This document shows, piece by piece, positions 1-10,692 of a stretch of DNA of 59,682 nucleotides; the first letter of the stretch is position 1, and the number at the start of each line of letters is the position of its first letter. A program made the position numbers and the translations under genes. The DNA is taken from contig DAOUVJ010000003.1 of NCBI GenBank assembly GCA_030667705.1, forward strand, positions 1 to 59,682. The letters are read 5' to 3'. The notes below the pieces were generated by a model. That model was given only the letters and a program-made list of their open reading frames with translations, made no database searches and was not told the DNA's origin. Source of the stretch: Promethearchaeota archaeon (lineage in GTDB: Archaea > Asgardarchaeota > Lokiarchaeia > Sigyniarchaeales > SOKP01).

Positions 1-2
1 TA

Positions 3-287
3 AGTTTCACAGGTATACCAGATATAATACTGCTATATTTTTTGATAATGACTTCATTTATTCCTTATTTATTGTTCCTTATAATTTTAAAAAATACAGG
101 AAAGCCAAAAAAGAAATCATTGAAAATAATTGTAGGTGTAATTCTTATTGGATTGGGAAGTATTTTTAAAACAGAAATATTCTTAATAGAACTGTTGAAT
201 ATTACTTCACCTATAATATTAATAATCGGAACTATGTTTATATTCGATAGTTTCCGCAAAGAAATATTTGTTCGAACTAATACTTAA
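3..287 (+). CDS. Hypothetical membrane protein, probably truncated by the window start
   Basis: Frame is open to the 5' edge (SFTGIPDIILLYFLIMTSFIPYLLFLIILKN...); two or more hydrophobic segments. Confidence 0.5.
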   Translation, partial: SFTGIPDIILLYFLIMTSFIPYLLFLIILKNTGKPKKKSLKIIVGVILIGLGSIFKTEIFLIELLNITSPIILIIGTMFIFDSFRKEIFVRTNT

Positions 288-462
288 ATTGATTTGATTC
301 CAGTAAAAATTACTTTTTTTTATTTAAAAATCTCAGTTTATTTGCGTCATATATTATTTTTTTCCTTTTTACTCAATATAATGCTTTACTATTTCTAATC
401 AATTTATAAGTTTACTTAGTTTACTTATTACTTAATCTATTATTTATTGAATTGAGAAACCT

Positions 463-1488
463 ATGAGAAAGAAAATTAAAATTTTAATAATTTCTCTCAG
501 TATACTTATTGCTAGTAGTATATCTATTACTTTTGGAATACTTTTTTCTATTAATACACCTTCAGCGAGGTATGGCTGTGGTTTGGTTTATGATGAAAGT
601 GTTAATAAATTGATTCTCTTTGGTGGAGGCTTTCAAGACAGTAGTTCATATACCTATTATGGTGATACTTGGATTTATGATCCTATCCCTAATTTATGGT
701 CTGAAATTTTTCCCCAACAACATCCTACAGCAAGATCGAGTCACTCGATGGCTTATGATCCAATAGCCCAAAAGATAATTTTATTTGGAGGAATTGACAT
801 AAATGATAATTGGATAGATGATACATGGATATTTGATTCTCGAACTCAAGTATGGACTCAAATATACCCTGATAATCATCCTTCATATAGAGGAAGCGCT
901 TCTATTTTCTACGATCCACAAGCTCAGAAAGTGATACTTTTTGGGGGATATAGATCCATTGGAGGACATTTAGATGACACATGGGCATTTGATTATTCCA
1001 CTAACAATTGGACAAATCTCAACCCTTCCATAAGACCAACGGGACGATATGGGGCTCCTATGGTTTATGATCCAATCAATCAAAGAGGATTCATGTTTGG
1101 AGGTCGTACTTCAAGTATTACCGACGAAACTTGGGTGTATTATTATTCTAACAATACTTGGGCTGAGTTGACTATGCTAACTAAGCCACCAAACCGATAT
1201 TGGGAATCATTAACTTATGATGATACCGTACAGAGAATAATCCTTTTTGGAGGGTCTGATGGAACTGGAGAAGGGTTGGATGATACTTGGACATACAATC
1301 CTTTTACTAATCAATGGACTCAAGAGCTTCCAAGTTCCTCTCCAGTAAATAGGTTGTTTGCTTCTTTTGTAAACATTCCTGGAACTGGTAAATCTATCCT
1401 TTTTGGAGGATCCAGAGATGTAAATACTTGTCTTGGTGATACTTGGTCATACATTTACAATAGTAATGGCTGGAATAAATTAAAATAG
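463..1488 (+). CDS. Secreted or membrane-anchored Kelch-repeat beta-propeller protein
   Basis: N-terminal hydrophobic signal/anchor; repeated 'YDxxxxKxILFGGxxxxxxxxDDTWxxxxxxNxWT' Kelch motifs. Confidence 0.9.
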   Translation: MRKKIKILIISLSILIASSISITFGILFSINTPSARYGCGLVYDESVNKLILFGGGFQDSSSYTYYGDTWIYDPIPNLWSEIFPQQHPTARSSHSMAYDPIAQKIILFGGIDINDNWIDDTWIFDSRTQVWTQIYPDNHPSYRGSASIFYDPQAQKVILFGGYRSIGGHLDDTWAFDYSTNNWTNLNPSIRPTGRYGAPMVYDPINQRGFMFGGRTSSITDETWVYYYSNNTWAELTMLTKPPNRYWESLTYDDTVQRIILFGGSDGTGEGLDDTWTYNPFTNQWTQELPSSSPVNRLFASFVNIPGTGKSILFGGSRDVNTCLGDTWSYIYNSNGWNKLK

Positions 1489-2199
1489 CAATTTTTTTTT
1501 TCAGTTTTCAATATAGCTACAAATTTATTGATGGGTAACGCTGCTTTTGTCAATAACTTTCTACTGCAGTACGCTCCTGGTGACGAATTTATAATATTTG
1601 TAATCTTTATGCTAGGTGCTTTTGTCTCATTTCCTTTTTGGATAATATACCTCAAACGAATTAAAAACAATAAAAAAGTTCTAGTGATAGGTGGTTTCCT
1701 TCTATCTTTTGCTCTTTTTCCATTAAGCTTTTTCCAAACTGATATCGATTTATTCATCATGCTCTTCATTCTCGGATTAGCTATGGAGAGCATGTGGGCA
1801 TTCTTTTATACGATCATTCAAGCAAGCGTGGTAGATGATTTTGTTGCCAAAACTAGAAATAATCAAAAAGGTATACTTCTTGGAGTATCAACGCTCCTTG
1901 GTCGCCTTGTTGCTACTATTGATGAAATTATATTAGCACTTGTAAATTGGGCCACCGGATTTCCAGAAGGGGTAACAACCTATACTGGGTATATCCAGGA
2001 TAGTATGTACTATCCTGGGTTAACTGATATACTTTCAGGTGCTGATCTGGATTTAGCATTAATGGGGATACGGCTTCTTCTTGGTATTATTCCAAGTGTT
2101 ATTTTAATAGTTGGAACACTGGTCTTTTGGAAGTACTTCCCTCTAACTCAAGATAAAGTATTAGAAAACAAGAGAATATTAGAAGAACTAGGGTTTTAA
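1489..2199 (+). pseudogene. C-terminal half of a GPH-family sugar/cation MFS transporter (N-terminal half missing)
   Basis: Resembles the second half of the intact transporter at 10693-12120 (KNNKKVLVIGG..., LVFWKYFPLT.DKV.ENK.ILEELG); similarity starts just after the upstream TAG in the same frame. Confidence 0.7.
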
Positions 2200-2216
2200 A
2201 AAACCTTTTTTTTTTT
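2192..2216 (+). terminator. Stem plus T-tract terminator-like element overlapping the stop codon
   Basis: GGTTTT-AA-AAAACC followed by 11 T. Confidence 0.45.
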
Positions 2217-2274
2217 ATTTTTTACTAAATTTTAAGAGATCTCTGGAATTTTTAAGATCAAGCGAGGAATAAAA

Positions 2275-5022
2275 ATGATTAAAGAACTAGCAAAAGTTTA
2301 TGATCATCGTACAATTGAGAAAGAATTGTATGAATGGTGGGAGAAAGAAGGTTTCTTTCGACCTGAAAAATCTCATGAATTAGGCATTACCGATGAAAAA
2401 TCTGAGAGATATTGCATTACAATTCCGTTACCTAATGTAACAGGACAACTCCATTCAGGTCATGCCCTTGTGATTTCCCTTGAGGATTTAATGACCCGTT
2501 ATGAACGCATGCGACAGAAAGAAACTCTCTATGTCCCGGGCACTGATCATGCTGGAATTGCGACTCAAAGTGTTGTTGTTAGGGAACTATTAAAACAAGG
2601 TATTAATCATAAAGATTTAGGGCGTGAAAAATTCATAGAAAAAGTCTGGGAATGGAAAAATAAATACCACGCCCGAATTACTGAGCAGTCGAAAAGGATG
2701 GGTATCAGCTGCGATTGGAGCCGAGAATATTTTACGCTAGATCCAAATTTATCACGAGCCGTTCGAGAAGCATTCTACAGATTATATCATAAAGGATTAA
2801 TATATCGAGGAGAATATATGGTTAATTGGTGTCCGGGAAGGTGTGTTACCGCTATATCAGACTTAGAGACTGAAGCTATTGATGAACAAGGTCACTTATG
2901 GTATATCAAGTATCCAATTATTACTAAAGCTTGGAAGGGCTCCCAACATCCTTGGGCGAGTGGTAAATGGGCAGAAGGTGTTACAGATTTTATTATTGTT
3001 GCTACCACAAGACCCGAGACGCTATTAGGTGATTCTGCAGTAGCTACAATTAAATCCCATCCTAAATATGCTAAATATATTGGTAAACAAGCAGTTATTC
3101 CAGCTGTCGGTCGTTCCGTCCCAATAATTGCCGATCCATATGTGGATCCCGAATTTGGGACTGGAGCTTTAAAAATAACACCCGCTCATGATCCTAATGA
3201 TTTCGAAATTGGTAAAAAGCATAATTTAGAATTCATAAAAATCTTTAATGAAAAAGCTCAGATTCTCCCGGGGTTTGTTGAAGCTTATACAGGCCTAGAT
3301 CGATTAGAGTGTCGGAAAATAATCATAAAAGATCTTGAAAAAGAAGGATTAATAACTGATATCGAACCTTACGATCATGCTGAACCACATTGTCAACGAT
3401 GTCAGGCAACCATAGAGCCACGAGTTTCTATTCAATGGTTTGTGAAAACAAAGCCTCTCGCGGGACCAGCAATGGAAAAAGTTCGGAATGGTGAGACAAT
3501 TATAATCCCTGAAAGAGAAGAACGTCGTTTTTTCCAATGGATGGAAAATATACACGATTGGTGTATATCTCGTCAGCTTTGGTGGGGTCACAGGATTCCG
3601 GTTTGGTATTGTGATGAATGTGGCGAAGAAATTTGTCCCGAACCTGATGTGGAAACGGTTTCAATTTGTCCTAAATGTAATAGTTCTAGAGTTCATCAAG
3701 ATGAAGATGTGTTAGATACTTGGTTCTCAAGTGGTATATGGCCTTTTTCAACCTTGGGGTGGCCTAATACCGATCATCCTGATTATAAACGCTTCTATCC
3801 AACCGACGCTAGAGAAACTGGTTATGATATTCTCTTTTTTTGGGTTGCAAGAGAACTCATGATGGGAATCGAGCTAACAGGAAAAACGCCATACCATACT
3901 GTTTATTTACATGGTATGATTCGAGACGAAAATGGAAAGAAGATCAGTAAAAGTATGGAAAATATCGATCAATATGATCCTCTAGTAATTATAAAGGATT
4001 ATGGAGCAGACTCCCTCCGGTATGTAAACATATCAACTAGTGTTCCGGGATTAGATACTAATTTAGATCCCAAAAATATTGATGTTGCTCATAAATACTG
4101 TAATAAAATATGGCAAGCTTCTCGTTATGTATTGAATAACATTGATCCTGACGAAATAATTTATCGAATTGATGAAATTGAGCTAGAAAAATTAAATTTC
4201 CCTGATAAATGGATACTTTCCAGGCTAAACTCGCTGATTCGAGATGTACAAATTCACATGGATAATTTTGAATACTTACAAATGACTAGAATTATTAAGT
4301 CATTTTTCTGGAGCGAATTTTGTGATTGGTATATTGAAATGAGCAAAATTTTTCTCTATGATGATGGTTATTCTGATAAACACATTCAAAAAGCAATACT
4401 ATTACACGTATTAGATACTTTCTATAGGTTATTGCATCCTGTCATGCCTTTTATCACTGAAAAATTATGGCAAGCTCTTCCAAGTAATATAAAAGAGGTG
4501 CCCACGATAATGTATGCTCAATGGCCTAAGGTTAATGAATCATTCATTGACTCAAAATTAGAAAAAAGTTTCTTGTTAATGTCCGATTTTGTCCGAGAAG
4601 TGAGACGAGTTAAGCATGATTTTGGAATCCCGTTAAAAACACTAGTACCACTACAAATTGAGACGAATAATAAAGAATTATTTGAAATCTGCAAAAACGA
4701 ATTGGTTAAGATGGCATTCATAGACGAGGAAAAATTTATAATCGATGAAAAAATCGTTCCACCTCCTCAATCAGCACGAATCGTGCTCAGTGGAATACCT
4801 GCGTTTATTCCTCTTTCTGGAATGATTGATATTGAAAAGGAAAAAATAAGAATTCAAACTTCTATTGAAAAAGCTAAACTTGAGAAATCCAAAATAGAGA
4901 AAAAATTGCTAAGTCAATTTTCAGAGCGAGCTCCAGAAGAGTTGGTTGAGAGAGAAAGACAGAAACTTGGAGAATTGCAGTTTAAAATTGATCAGTTCGA
5001 AGACCAATTGAAGATTTTATAA
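2275..5022 (+). CDS. valS: Valyl-tRNA synthetase
   Basis: HIGH-type 'PNVTGQLHSGHA', KMSKS-type 'GKKISKS', editing and anticodon domains, C-terminal coiled coil. Confidence 0.95.
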   Translation: MIKELAKVYDHRTIEKELYEWWEKEGFFRPEKSHELGITDEKSERYCITIPLPNVTGQLHSGHALVISLEDLMTRYERMRQKETLYVPGTDHAGIATQSVVVRELLKQGINHKDLGREKFIEKVWEWKNKYHARITEQSKRMGISCDWSREYFTLDPNLSRAVREAFYRLYHKGLIYRGEYMVNWCPGRCVTAISDLETEAIDEQGHLWYIKYPIITKAWKGSQHPWASGKWAEGVTDFIIVATTRPETLLGDSAVATIKSHPKYAKYIGKQAVIPAVGRSVPIIADPYVDPEFGTGALKITPAHDPNDFEIGKKHNLEFIKIFNEKAQILPGFVEAYTGLDRLECRKIIIKDLEKEGLITDIEPYDHAEPHCQRCQATIEPRVSIQWFVKTKPLAGPAMEKVRNGETIIIPEREERRFFQWMENIHDWCISRQLWWGHRIPVWYCDECGEEICPEPDVETVSICPKCNSSRVHQDEDVLDTWFSSGIWPFSTLGWPNTDHPDYKRFYPTDARETGYDILFFWVARELMMGIELTGKTPYHTVYLHGMIRDENGKKISKSMENIDQYDPLVIIKDYGADSLRYVNISTSVPGLDTNLDPKNIDVAHKYCNKIWQASRYVLNNIDPDEIIYRIDEIELEKLNFPDKWILSRLNSLIRDVQIHMDNFEYLQMTRIIKSFFWSEFCDWYIEMSKIFLYDDGYSDKHIQKAILLHVLDTFYRLLHPVMPFITEKLWQALPSNIKEVPTIMYAQWPKVNESFIDSKLEKSFLLMSDFVREVRRVKHDFGIPLKTLVPLQIETNNKELFEICKNELVKMAFIDEEKFIIDEKIVPPPQSARIVLSGIPAFIPLSGMIDIEKEKIRIQTSIEKAKLEKSKIEKKLLSQFSERAPEELVERERQKLGELQFKIDQFEDQLKIL

Positions 5023-5040
5023 ATCCTTCTTTTATTTCTT

Positions 5041-5952
5041 TTAATAGAACGGTAGATCTTTAATATTTGGTAGATCAATTTGGGGAGCAAATTTTTTAAT
5101 GTATTCAATCGATTTTAATGCTTCACTTCTTGGTAGTTCAAAAACTACAGGACCTGAAAAATCTCTCTGGTGAAGTAAGTTTAAAAATTCTGGTGGAAAG
5201 TTCTTCCCCGTACCTAAAGCACCGTGATCAATAAGTCCTTTTTCAGAATAGTCTTGTAGATGGATTTCACCTGTGATATCTAAATACTTTTCTGCAATAT
5301 CAACCAAATCGATTTCTCCCGAGAATCCTCCTAGAACGTGTGCCGTATCAATGCATAATTTCGTACCTAATTTCTCAACCATTTTAATTGTTTTTTCAAA
5401 TGGAAACTTGAGATTTTCGATCGCAATTTTCTTTCTATCGATTCCTGTCTTTTTAATAATTTCTTTTATACTCTGGATTGATAAATCTGCAAACAAATTT
5501 GTTGCAATGGGATAGAAATCGGGATCCATTATAAATTTCATTGCATCAGCAATAAATTCGCCCGTTGCATGTAATACATAGACTTCTATATCATCTTCTA
5601 ATTGAATAAAGGTTTCATACGCATCAACAATCGAGTTTACACTCCCTTCTCGAATGAACTTGTTAGGACTGGCAAGTTCAATGCTTATGAAAGGAAGATG
5701 TGCTGAATAAGTAATGCCATATTTTTGTTTTATGTTTTTTATTTTCTCGATTTCTTCCTCTGTTATTTTAATAGGAAAAAGTTGGAAGGGGTCTAGTACA
5801 ATTTCGCAGTGTTTATATCCCGCTTTAGCAACACCCTCGATTAAATCTGAGAGGCTAAACTGTGCTAATCCCGCCAAGCCCTTTTCTTTTAGGATTTTAT
5901 TTATGACTAGCTCTAAACTTAAAGGAGAGATACCTATCCTATTCAATGGCAT
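5041..5952 (-). CDS. Sugar phosphate isomerase/epimerase-like TIM barrel (AP endonuclease 2 family)
   Basis: ISAHLPF, IAIENL, LCIDTAHVLGG, GEIHLQDY motifs. Confidence 0.8.
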   Translation of the reverse strand: MPLNRIGISPLSLELVINKILKEKGLAGLAQFSLSDLIEGVAKAGYKHCEIVLDPFQLFPIKITEEEIEKIKNIKQKYGITYSAHLPFISIELASPNKFIREGSVNSIVDAYETFIQLEDDIEVYVLHATGEFIADAMKFIMDPDFYPIATNLFADLSIQSIKEIIKKTGIDRKKIAIENLKFPFEKTIKMVEKLGTKLCIDTAHVLGGFSGEIDLVDIAEKYLDITGEIHLQDYSEKGLIDHGALGTGKNFPPEFLNLLHQRDFSGPVVFELPRSEALKSIEYIKKFAPQIDLPNIKDLPFY

Positions 5953-6053
5953 GATATAAATTAAAATGAAATCAAGATAAAAAGTTTAATTATGATTACG
6001 CTTAATTTAGAAAGTCATAAAATTTAATTTAAAATAAATTCTTTTTAGTATGC

Positions 6054-7205
6054 ATGATTAGTAATTATGAAAAAATAGCGAAAAAAATGGGCGTTCCTTG
6101 GTCAGAAGAAATGGAGAAGATTTTAAAAGCTCTGTATTCCCCCGAGGAAGCTGAGATTCTCCTCGTCTTCAACGGTCCTTACTTGGATCGTTTTGATGCA
6201 AAAAAAATAGCGAAAAAACTCAAGCGCCCAATTGATGAGGTTGAGTCCTCATTAAAGGAAATGGCGCGCACTCAAAGACTCTTTTCTGCTTCAAAAGGAG
6301 ATGAAACAACGTATTCAATGTTTCCACTACTTCCAGGGCTTTTTGAACTGTATTTCTCTAACTACGAAAGAGCCATGAAAGAAGAAAAAGAAGTTTTAGA
6401 ATTATTCACTAAAGAATATGAAAAATATTACAATCTAGGTCATGTTGTAAACTCGATGAGCTCTTCCTATCCTTTCATGAGGGTGTTTGTGGACGGGAAA
6501 GTCATTAATGATACTGTTGAGAGAGGAAAAGGAACCACTATTGAAGTTGGTCAGGAAGTCGAACAATATAAGAATAAAATATTACATTTCGAACAAGTTA
6601 GAAATTTAGTTGAGAATTCTCGCAGAGTTTCTGTAATGGATTGTGCTTGTAGGACTCACATGAAACTACATAATGATGGTGTTCCCGTAAATGATTATCC
6701 TATCAATGTATGCATGAGCTTTAACGTGTTTGCAGATTATTGCATTGAAAATGGATTTGGAAGAGAGATGTCGAAAGAGGAAACTCTTAAAACCCTGACT
6801 GAAGCAGCTAAAGCAGGTTTAGTTCACACTACTCAAAATATGACAGAAAAGACGACATTTATATGCAACTGTGATCGGGACTGTTGTGTAATGCTACGAG
6901 GAATTCGCCAATTTAATGACCCAAATTTAGTCGCTACATCAAATTTTATACCAGAATATGAGAGAGAAAATTGTATTTCTTGTTTAAAATGTGTAGAACT
7001 CTGTCCTATGAGTATTATAGAAATGGTTGATGATGGAAGCGAAGATCAATTAATCTCAATTAATCTCAATAGATGCATAGGTTGTGGAGTTTGTGCTTTT
7101 AACTGCCCTGAGGAGGCATTGACAATGGTCAAAAAGTATGATAAAGTTCCAGTTGAAAATGCGATGTTGATGATGACAAAATCTATTGAGGGAAGGAAAA
7201 ATTAA
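6054..7205 (+). CDS. 4Fe-4S ferredoxin-domain protein with N-terminal winged-helix-like region and a central Cys-rich segment
   Basis: CISCLKCVELCP and CIGCGVCAFNCP motifs; additional CAC / CNCDRDCC cysteines. Confidence 0.85.
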   Translation: MISNYEKIAKKMGVPWSEEMEKILKALYSPEEAEILLVFNGPYLDRFDAKKIAKKLKRPIDEVESSLKEMARTQRLFSASKGDETTYSMFPLLPGLFELYFSNYERAMKEEKEVLELFTKEYEKYYNLGHVVNSMSSSYPFMRVFVDGKVINDTVERGKGTTIEVGQEVEQYKNKILHFEQVRNLVENSRRVSVMDCACRTHMKLHNDGVPVNDYPINVCMSFNVFADYCIENGFGREMSKEETLKTLTEAAKAGLVHTTQNMTEKTTFICNCDRDCCVMLRGIRQFNDPNLVATSNFIPEYERENCISCLKCVELCPMSIIEMVDDGSEDQLISINLNRCIGCGVCAFNCPEEALTMVKKYDKVPVENAMLMMTKSIEGRKN

Positions 7206-7339
7206 ATTTCTCTTTTCTATTTTATTTTAGTTTAATTTGGATATCGACCATATTTTTTCGCAGCAGAAATCATTGTAAGAATAATATAATAAGTACCTCG
7301 ATATATAGAATTTAATATATGAATTAATAAAAATAAATC

Positions 7340-8110
7340 ATGACAGTTCGAATTGAAAAAGATTTTCCCGTTTTCACAGTCATAATTGATAATCCTGATG
7401 TCAAAAACGCGGTTGATGGACCCACAGCTCAACAATTATCAAATGCTTTCAGAGAATTTGAAAATGAAGATGCAGCTAAAGTAGCCGTATTATTGGGCTC
7501 TAATGGAACGTTTTGTTCTGGAGCAAATTTAAAGGCGATTACTGAAGGGCGAGGAAATAAAATAGAAAAAGATGGAGATGGTCCGATGGGACCAACAAGG
7601 ATGATATTATCGAAACCCGTTATTGCAGCCATTGCAGGTTTTGCTGTAGCTGGTGGATTAGAACTTGCTTTATGGTGTGATATGAGAATAGTCGAGGAAA
7701 ATGCAATTTTTGGCGTATTTTGTCGCAGATTTGGTGTTCCATTAATTGATGGTGGAACTGTTCGCCTTCCACGGCTAATCGGTCTAAGTAGAGCAATGGA
7801 TATGATATTAACGGGAAGACCTATAACTGCGACGGAAGCTTATCAATGGGGGTTAGCAAATCGAGTTGTTAAACAGGGAGAATCAAGAAAGGAAGCGGAA
7901 TCAATAGCAAAACAAATCGCTTTATTCCCTGAAACCTGCATGAGGAATGATAGACTATCAGCCTATGAACAAGTTGGATTAGATATTAAAGATGCGATGA
8001 AAAACGAATTTGAATATGGTTTAAAAACCTTAGAAAGTGGAGAATACATCGAGGGAAGTCAAAATTTTACTAAGGGTAAAGGTAAACACGGTAATTTCGA
8101 GAAGATATAA
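7340..8110 (+). CDS. Enoyl-CoA hydratase/isomerase (crotonase) family protein
   Basis: FCSGANLKAI, AGFAVAGGLELALWCDMRI. Confidence 0.9.
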   Translation: MTVRIEKDFPVFTVIIDNPDVKNAVDGPTAQQLSNAFREFENEDAAKVAVLLGSNGTFCSGANLKAITEGRGNKIEKDGDGPMGPTRMILSKPVIAAIAGFAVAGGLELALWCDMRIVEENAIFGVFCRRFGVPLIDGGTVRLPRLIGLSRAMDMILTGRPITATEAYQWGLANRVVKQGESRKEAESIAKQIALFPETCMRNDRLSAYEQVGLDIKDAMKNEFEYGLKTLESGEYIEGSQNFTKGKGKHGNFEKI

Positions 8111-8153
8111 AAGAACATTTAGTTTGGTGATTAGATGATTGGGTTTACTGAAT

Positions 8154-9311
8154 TTAATATTTCTTATCCACTAAAAATTTAGATATAATAAGGGAAATAA
8201 CCATCAAACCAAAAACAACATAGAAGGGAAATAAGATTTCTATTTCACCTAATGGGCTCATGATCATTGGAGCAATAGCCCCACAGAAAAACCCAATCGC
8301 ATTATTGAATCCGATCCCAGAACCCTTTAAGTCGGGTTGAATATCTTCAATTACTTCTAATAAAAGAGTATTCCCTGCGGGATCAAACAACGCTATTCCT
8401 ATTCCTAAAAAAGAAACTATAATTATGAAAACAGGGAGGTTCAAAACAAAATCTGGGAAAAAGAAAGAAATTCCGAAAACCATGGCCATAATTTGCCCTA
8501 CCATCATCACTTTTCGAGGACCATATCGATTTAATAACTTGCTGGAAATATAAATAAACACGACATAAAGTGCTAGAATAAACAACATTATATAACTTGA
8601 AGTGATTTCACTTAAACCAAAACCTAATACTTTGTCCTGCAAAACCCAAATCAAATAAGCAGTAATAAATCCAAATAAAAACAATCTCACACTATTAGTT
8701 AATAATGTAAAGATATATTGACGCTCTTTAAGGAGAATCTTTATATTTTTCAAATTGAAATCCATATTCTTATCTTGGTCCTTAATCGTTTCAGTAATAT
8801 TATTCTCTTTCATAACAAAAAAAACAAATATCATGCTAAAACAAATTAGAAATCCGGATATCAAGAAAATGCTCCTAAATCCTAAGAAACTCGAAACGTA
8901 TCCACCTATGATGAATCCAAGGAAGTATCCTACATTCATATATAATGAATAGTAGCCCATTCCCTTACCGTGTTGATCTTTTTTGTATATATCGCCAATA
9001 ATTGCTTGTAGAATTGATGTGTAAGCACCTGCTCCTTGAATTGCTCTGTAGATGATCAATTGGATTACATTTTGAGCTGTAAAGCATAAAAATGTTCCTA
9101 ATAGATAAACTATCATCCCGAAAAGTACTATTTTTCGACGACCTAATTTATCTGAGGCTGCTGCATAAGGAAATTGCAAAATACTTTGAGTCACGGAAAA
9201 AATACCAACAATTATTCCATAAGAAGTTAGAGAACCACCTAGGCTATCAACAAACGAAGGTAAGCCAATTTGGATGATGCTCATTCCCAGACTTCTGAAC
9301 GCTGTTGACAT
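8154..9311 (-). CDS. MFS transporter (drug-efflux-like)
   Basis: About 12 hydrophobic segments; 'SDKLGRRKIVLFG' MFS loop motif. Confidence 0.85.
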   Translation of the reverse strand: MSTAFRSLGMSIIQIGLPSFVDSLGGSLTSYGIIVGIFSVTQSILQFPYAAASDKLGRRKIVLFGMIVYLLGTFLCFTAQNVIQLIIYRAIQGAGAYTSILQAIIGDIYKKDQHGKGMGYYSLYMNVGYFLGFIIGGYVSSFLGFRSIFLISGFLICFSMIFVFFVMKENNITETIKDQDKNMDFNLKNIKILLKERQYIFTLLTNSVRLFLFGFITAYLIWVLQDKVLGFGLSEITSSYIMLFILALYVVFIYISSKLLNRYGPRKVMMVGQIMAMVFGISFFFPDFVLNLPVFIIIVSFLGIGIALFDPAGNTLLLEVIEDIQPDLKGSGIGFNNAIGFFCGAIAPMIMSPLGEIEILFPFYVVFGLMVISLIISKFLVDKKY

Positions 9312-9495
9312 TAGAACTACAATTAATAAAATTTTTGTATGCTTGCTTAATTCTCTACCTAAAGAAATTTTAGTCTCCTCTCGTTTTCTCCGAATTTAGT
9401 TAGAAAATTCTATAAACAATATAAATTTATTTTTCCTAACATTTTGGATTATAGACCTCACGGTCAATTAAAAAACTAAGTAAGGGATATTTTTT

Positions 9496-10554
9496 ATGAA
9501 AATCGGAATGAATTCTTTATCAAATTTGGCTCAGATTAGGAAAGATGTGAAGAGGAAAAGAATTTCTAGTTATGATAAAACGGGGGCAAATGCTGATTTC
9601 TTTACTTTCAAGGGTAATGAAATAAGGGAAATTTGTAACGTTGAAGGTGCTGGAATGATAAAGCATATCTGGATGACGATTGCCTCGGGAGATTTATATT
9701 ACTTGAGAAAAACTGTTATTAGAATGTGGTGGGATAACGAAGAGCACCCTTCAGTAGAATGCCCAATAGGAGACTTTTTTGGGGTGGGACACGCAAAAAC
9801 TGTAAATTTTTGGAGTCTTCCGCTTTCCATGGGACCAGAAGATGGAAAAGGATTTAATTGTTTTTTCCCAATGCCATTTTCAAAACGGGCTCGAATAGAA
9901 ATTGAAAATGAAAGTGATACCGCCTTGGTAGTTTATTTTTATATTGATTATGAAGAATATAGCGAGTTAGACTCTACTTATGGTAGATTTCACGTTTTTT
10001 GGAATCGTGTAAATCCTTGTGAAGGAAGTGATTATAGCAAAAAGAAGAAAGTGGAATTGTCTTTTAGAAAGAATCCAACGCATGAGAAAGATTATTTTGT
10101 CATGAACGCCGAAGGTGAAGGTCATTTTGTCGGATTTCATTTGGATATTCATAATTTATATGAAACTGAGAAGCACAATTGGCCTGGTGAAGGAGATGAT
10201 TATATGGAGATCGATGACGGTGAAATTACGCTTTACGGGACTGGTACTGAAGATTATTTTTGTACTTCGTGGTGTCCAACTCAATACTATTGTTCACCCT
10301 ACTTTGGAATTCCATTGCCGGGAGGTAAAAATTGGAGCGGTAAAATATCTTATTATAGGTATCACATAGAGGACCCAGTCTATTTTCACAAAAATATTAA
10401 AGTAAAGATAGAACACGGGCACGCAAACCAAAGATCTGATGATTGGTCCTCGACAGCTTATTGGTATCAAACAGAGCCTCATAAAAAGTTAAATGATTTA
10501 TTACCTGTTGAGCAAAGATTACCTAGAGAGGAGCCAAATGAAATAATTGAGTAA
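9496..10554 (+). CDS. DUF2961 / GH172-family glycoside hydrolase-like protein
   Basis: 'GAGMIKHIWMTIAS', 'PSVECPIGDFFGVGH', 'ALYGTGTEDYFCTSW'-type motifs. Confidence 0.85.
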   Translation: MKIGMNSLSNLAQIRKDVKRKRISSYDKTGANADFFTFKGNEIREICNVEGAGMIKHIWMTIASGDLYYLRKTVIRMWWDNEEHPSVECPIGDFFGVGHAKTVNFWSLPLSMGPEDGKGFNCFFPMPFSKRARIEIENESDTALVVYFYIDYEEYSELDSTYGRFHVFWNRVNPCEGSDYSKKKKVELSFRKNPTHEKDYFVMNAEGEGHFVGFHLDIHNLYETEKHNWPGEGDDYMEIDDGEITLYGTGTEDYFCTSWCPTQYYCSPYFGIPLPGGKNWSGKISYYRYHIEDPVYFHKNIKVKIEHGHANQRSDDWSSTAYWYQTEPHKKLNDLLPVEQRLPREEPNEIIE

Positions 10555-10692
10555 AGTTAAATGTAAATTCATATGTTATCTAACATAAAATTATTAAATT
10601 TAAAGGAATAATTTATGTCTTCTCCATGAGAATACATTTGATTTTATATCTGAAAAAATAAATAAAAAAAAAGTTATAGATGGTAAATGTTA

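Noticed and set aside
1486-1488. TAG between the Kelch and transporter frames as pyrrolysine recoding
   Set aside because: The domains are unrelated, the transporter is N-terminally truncated, and no Pyl machinery is in the window
7047-7066. Tandem 10-bp repeat AATTAATCTC x2
   Set aside because: Within the ferredoxin coding region with an intact frame; likely coincidental
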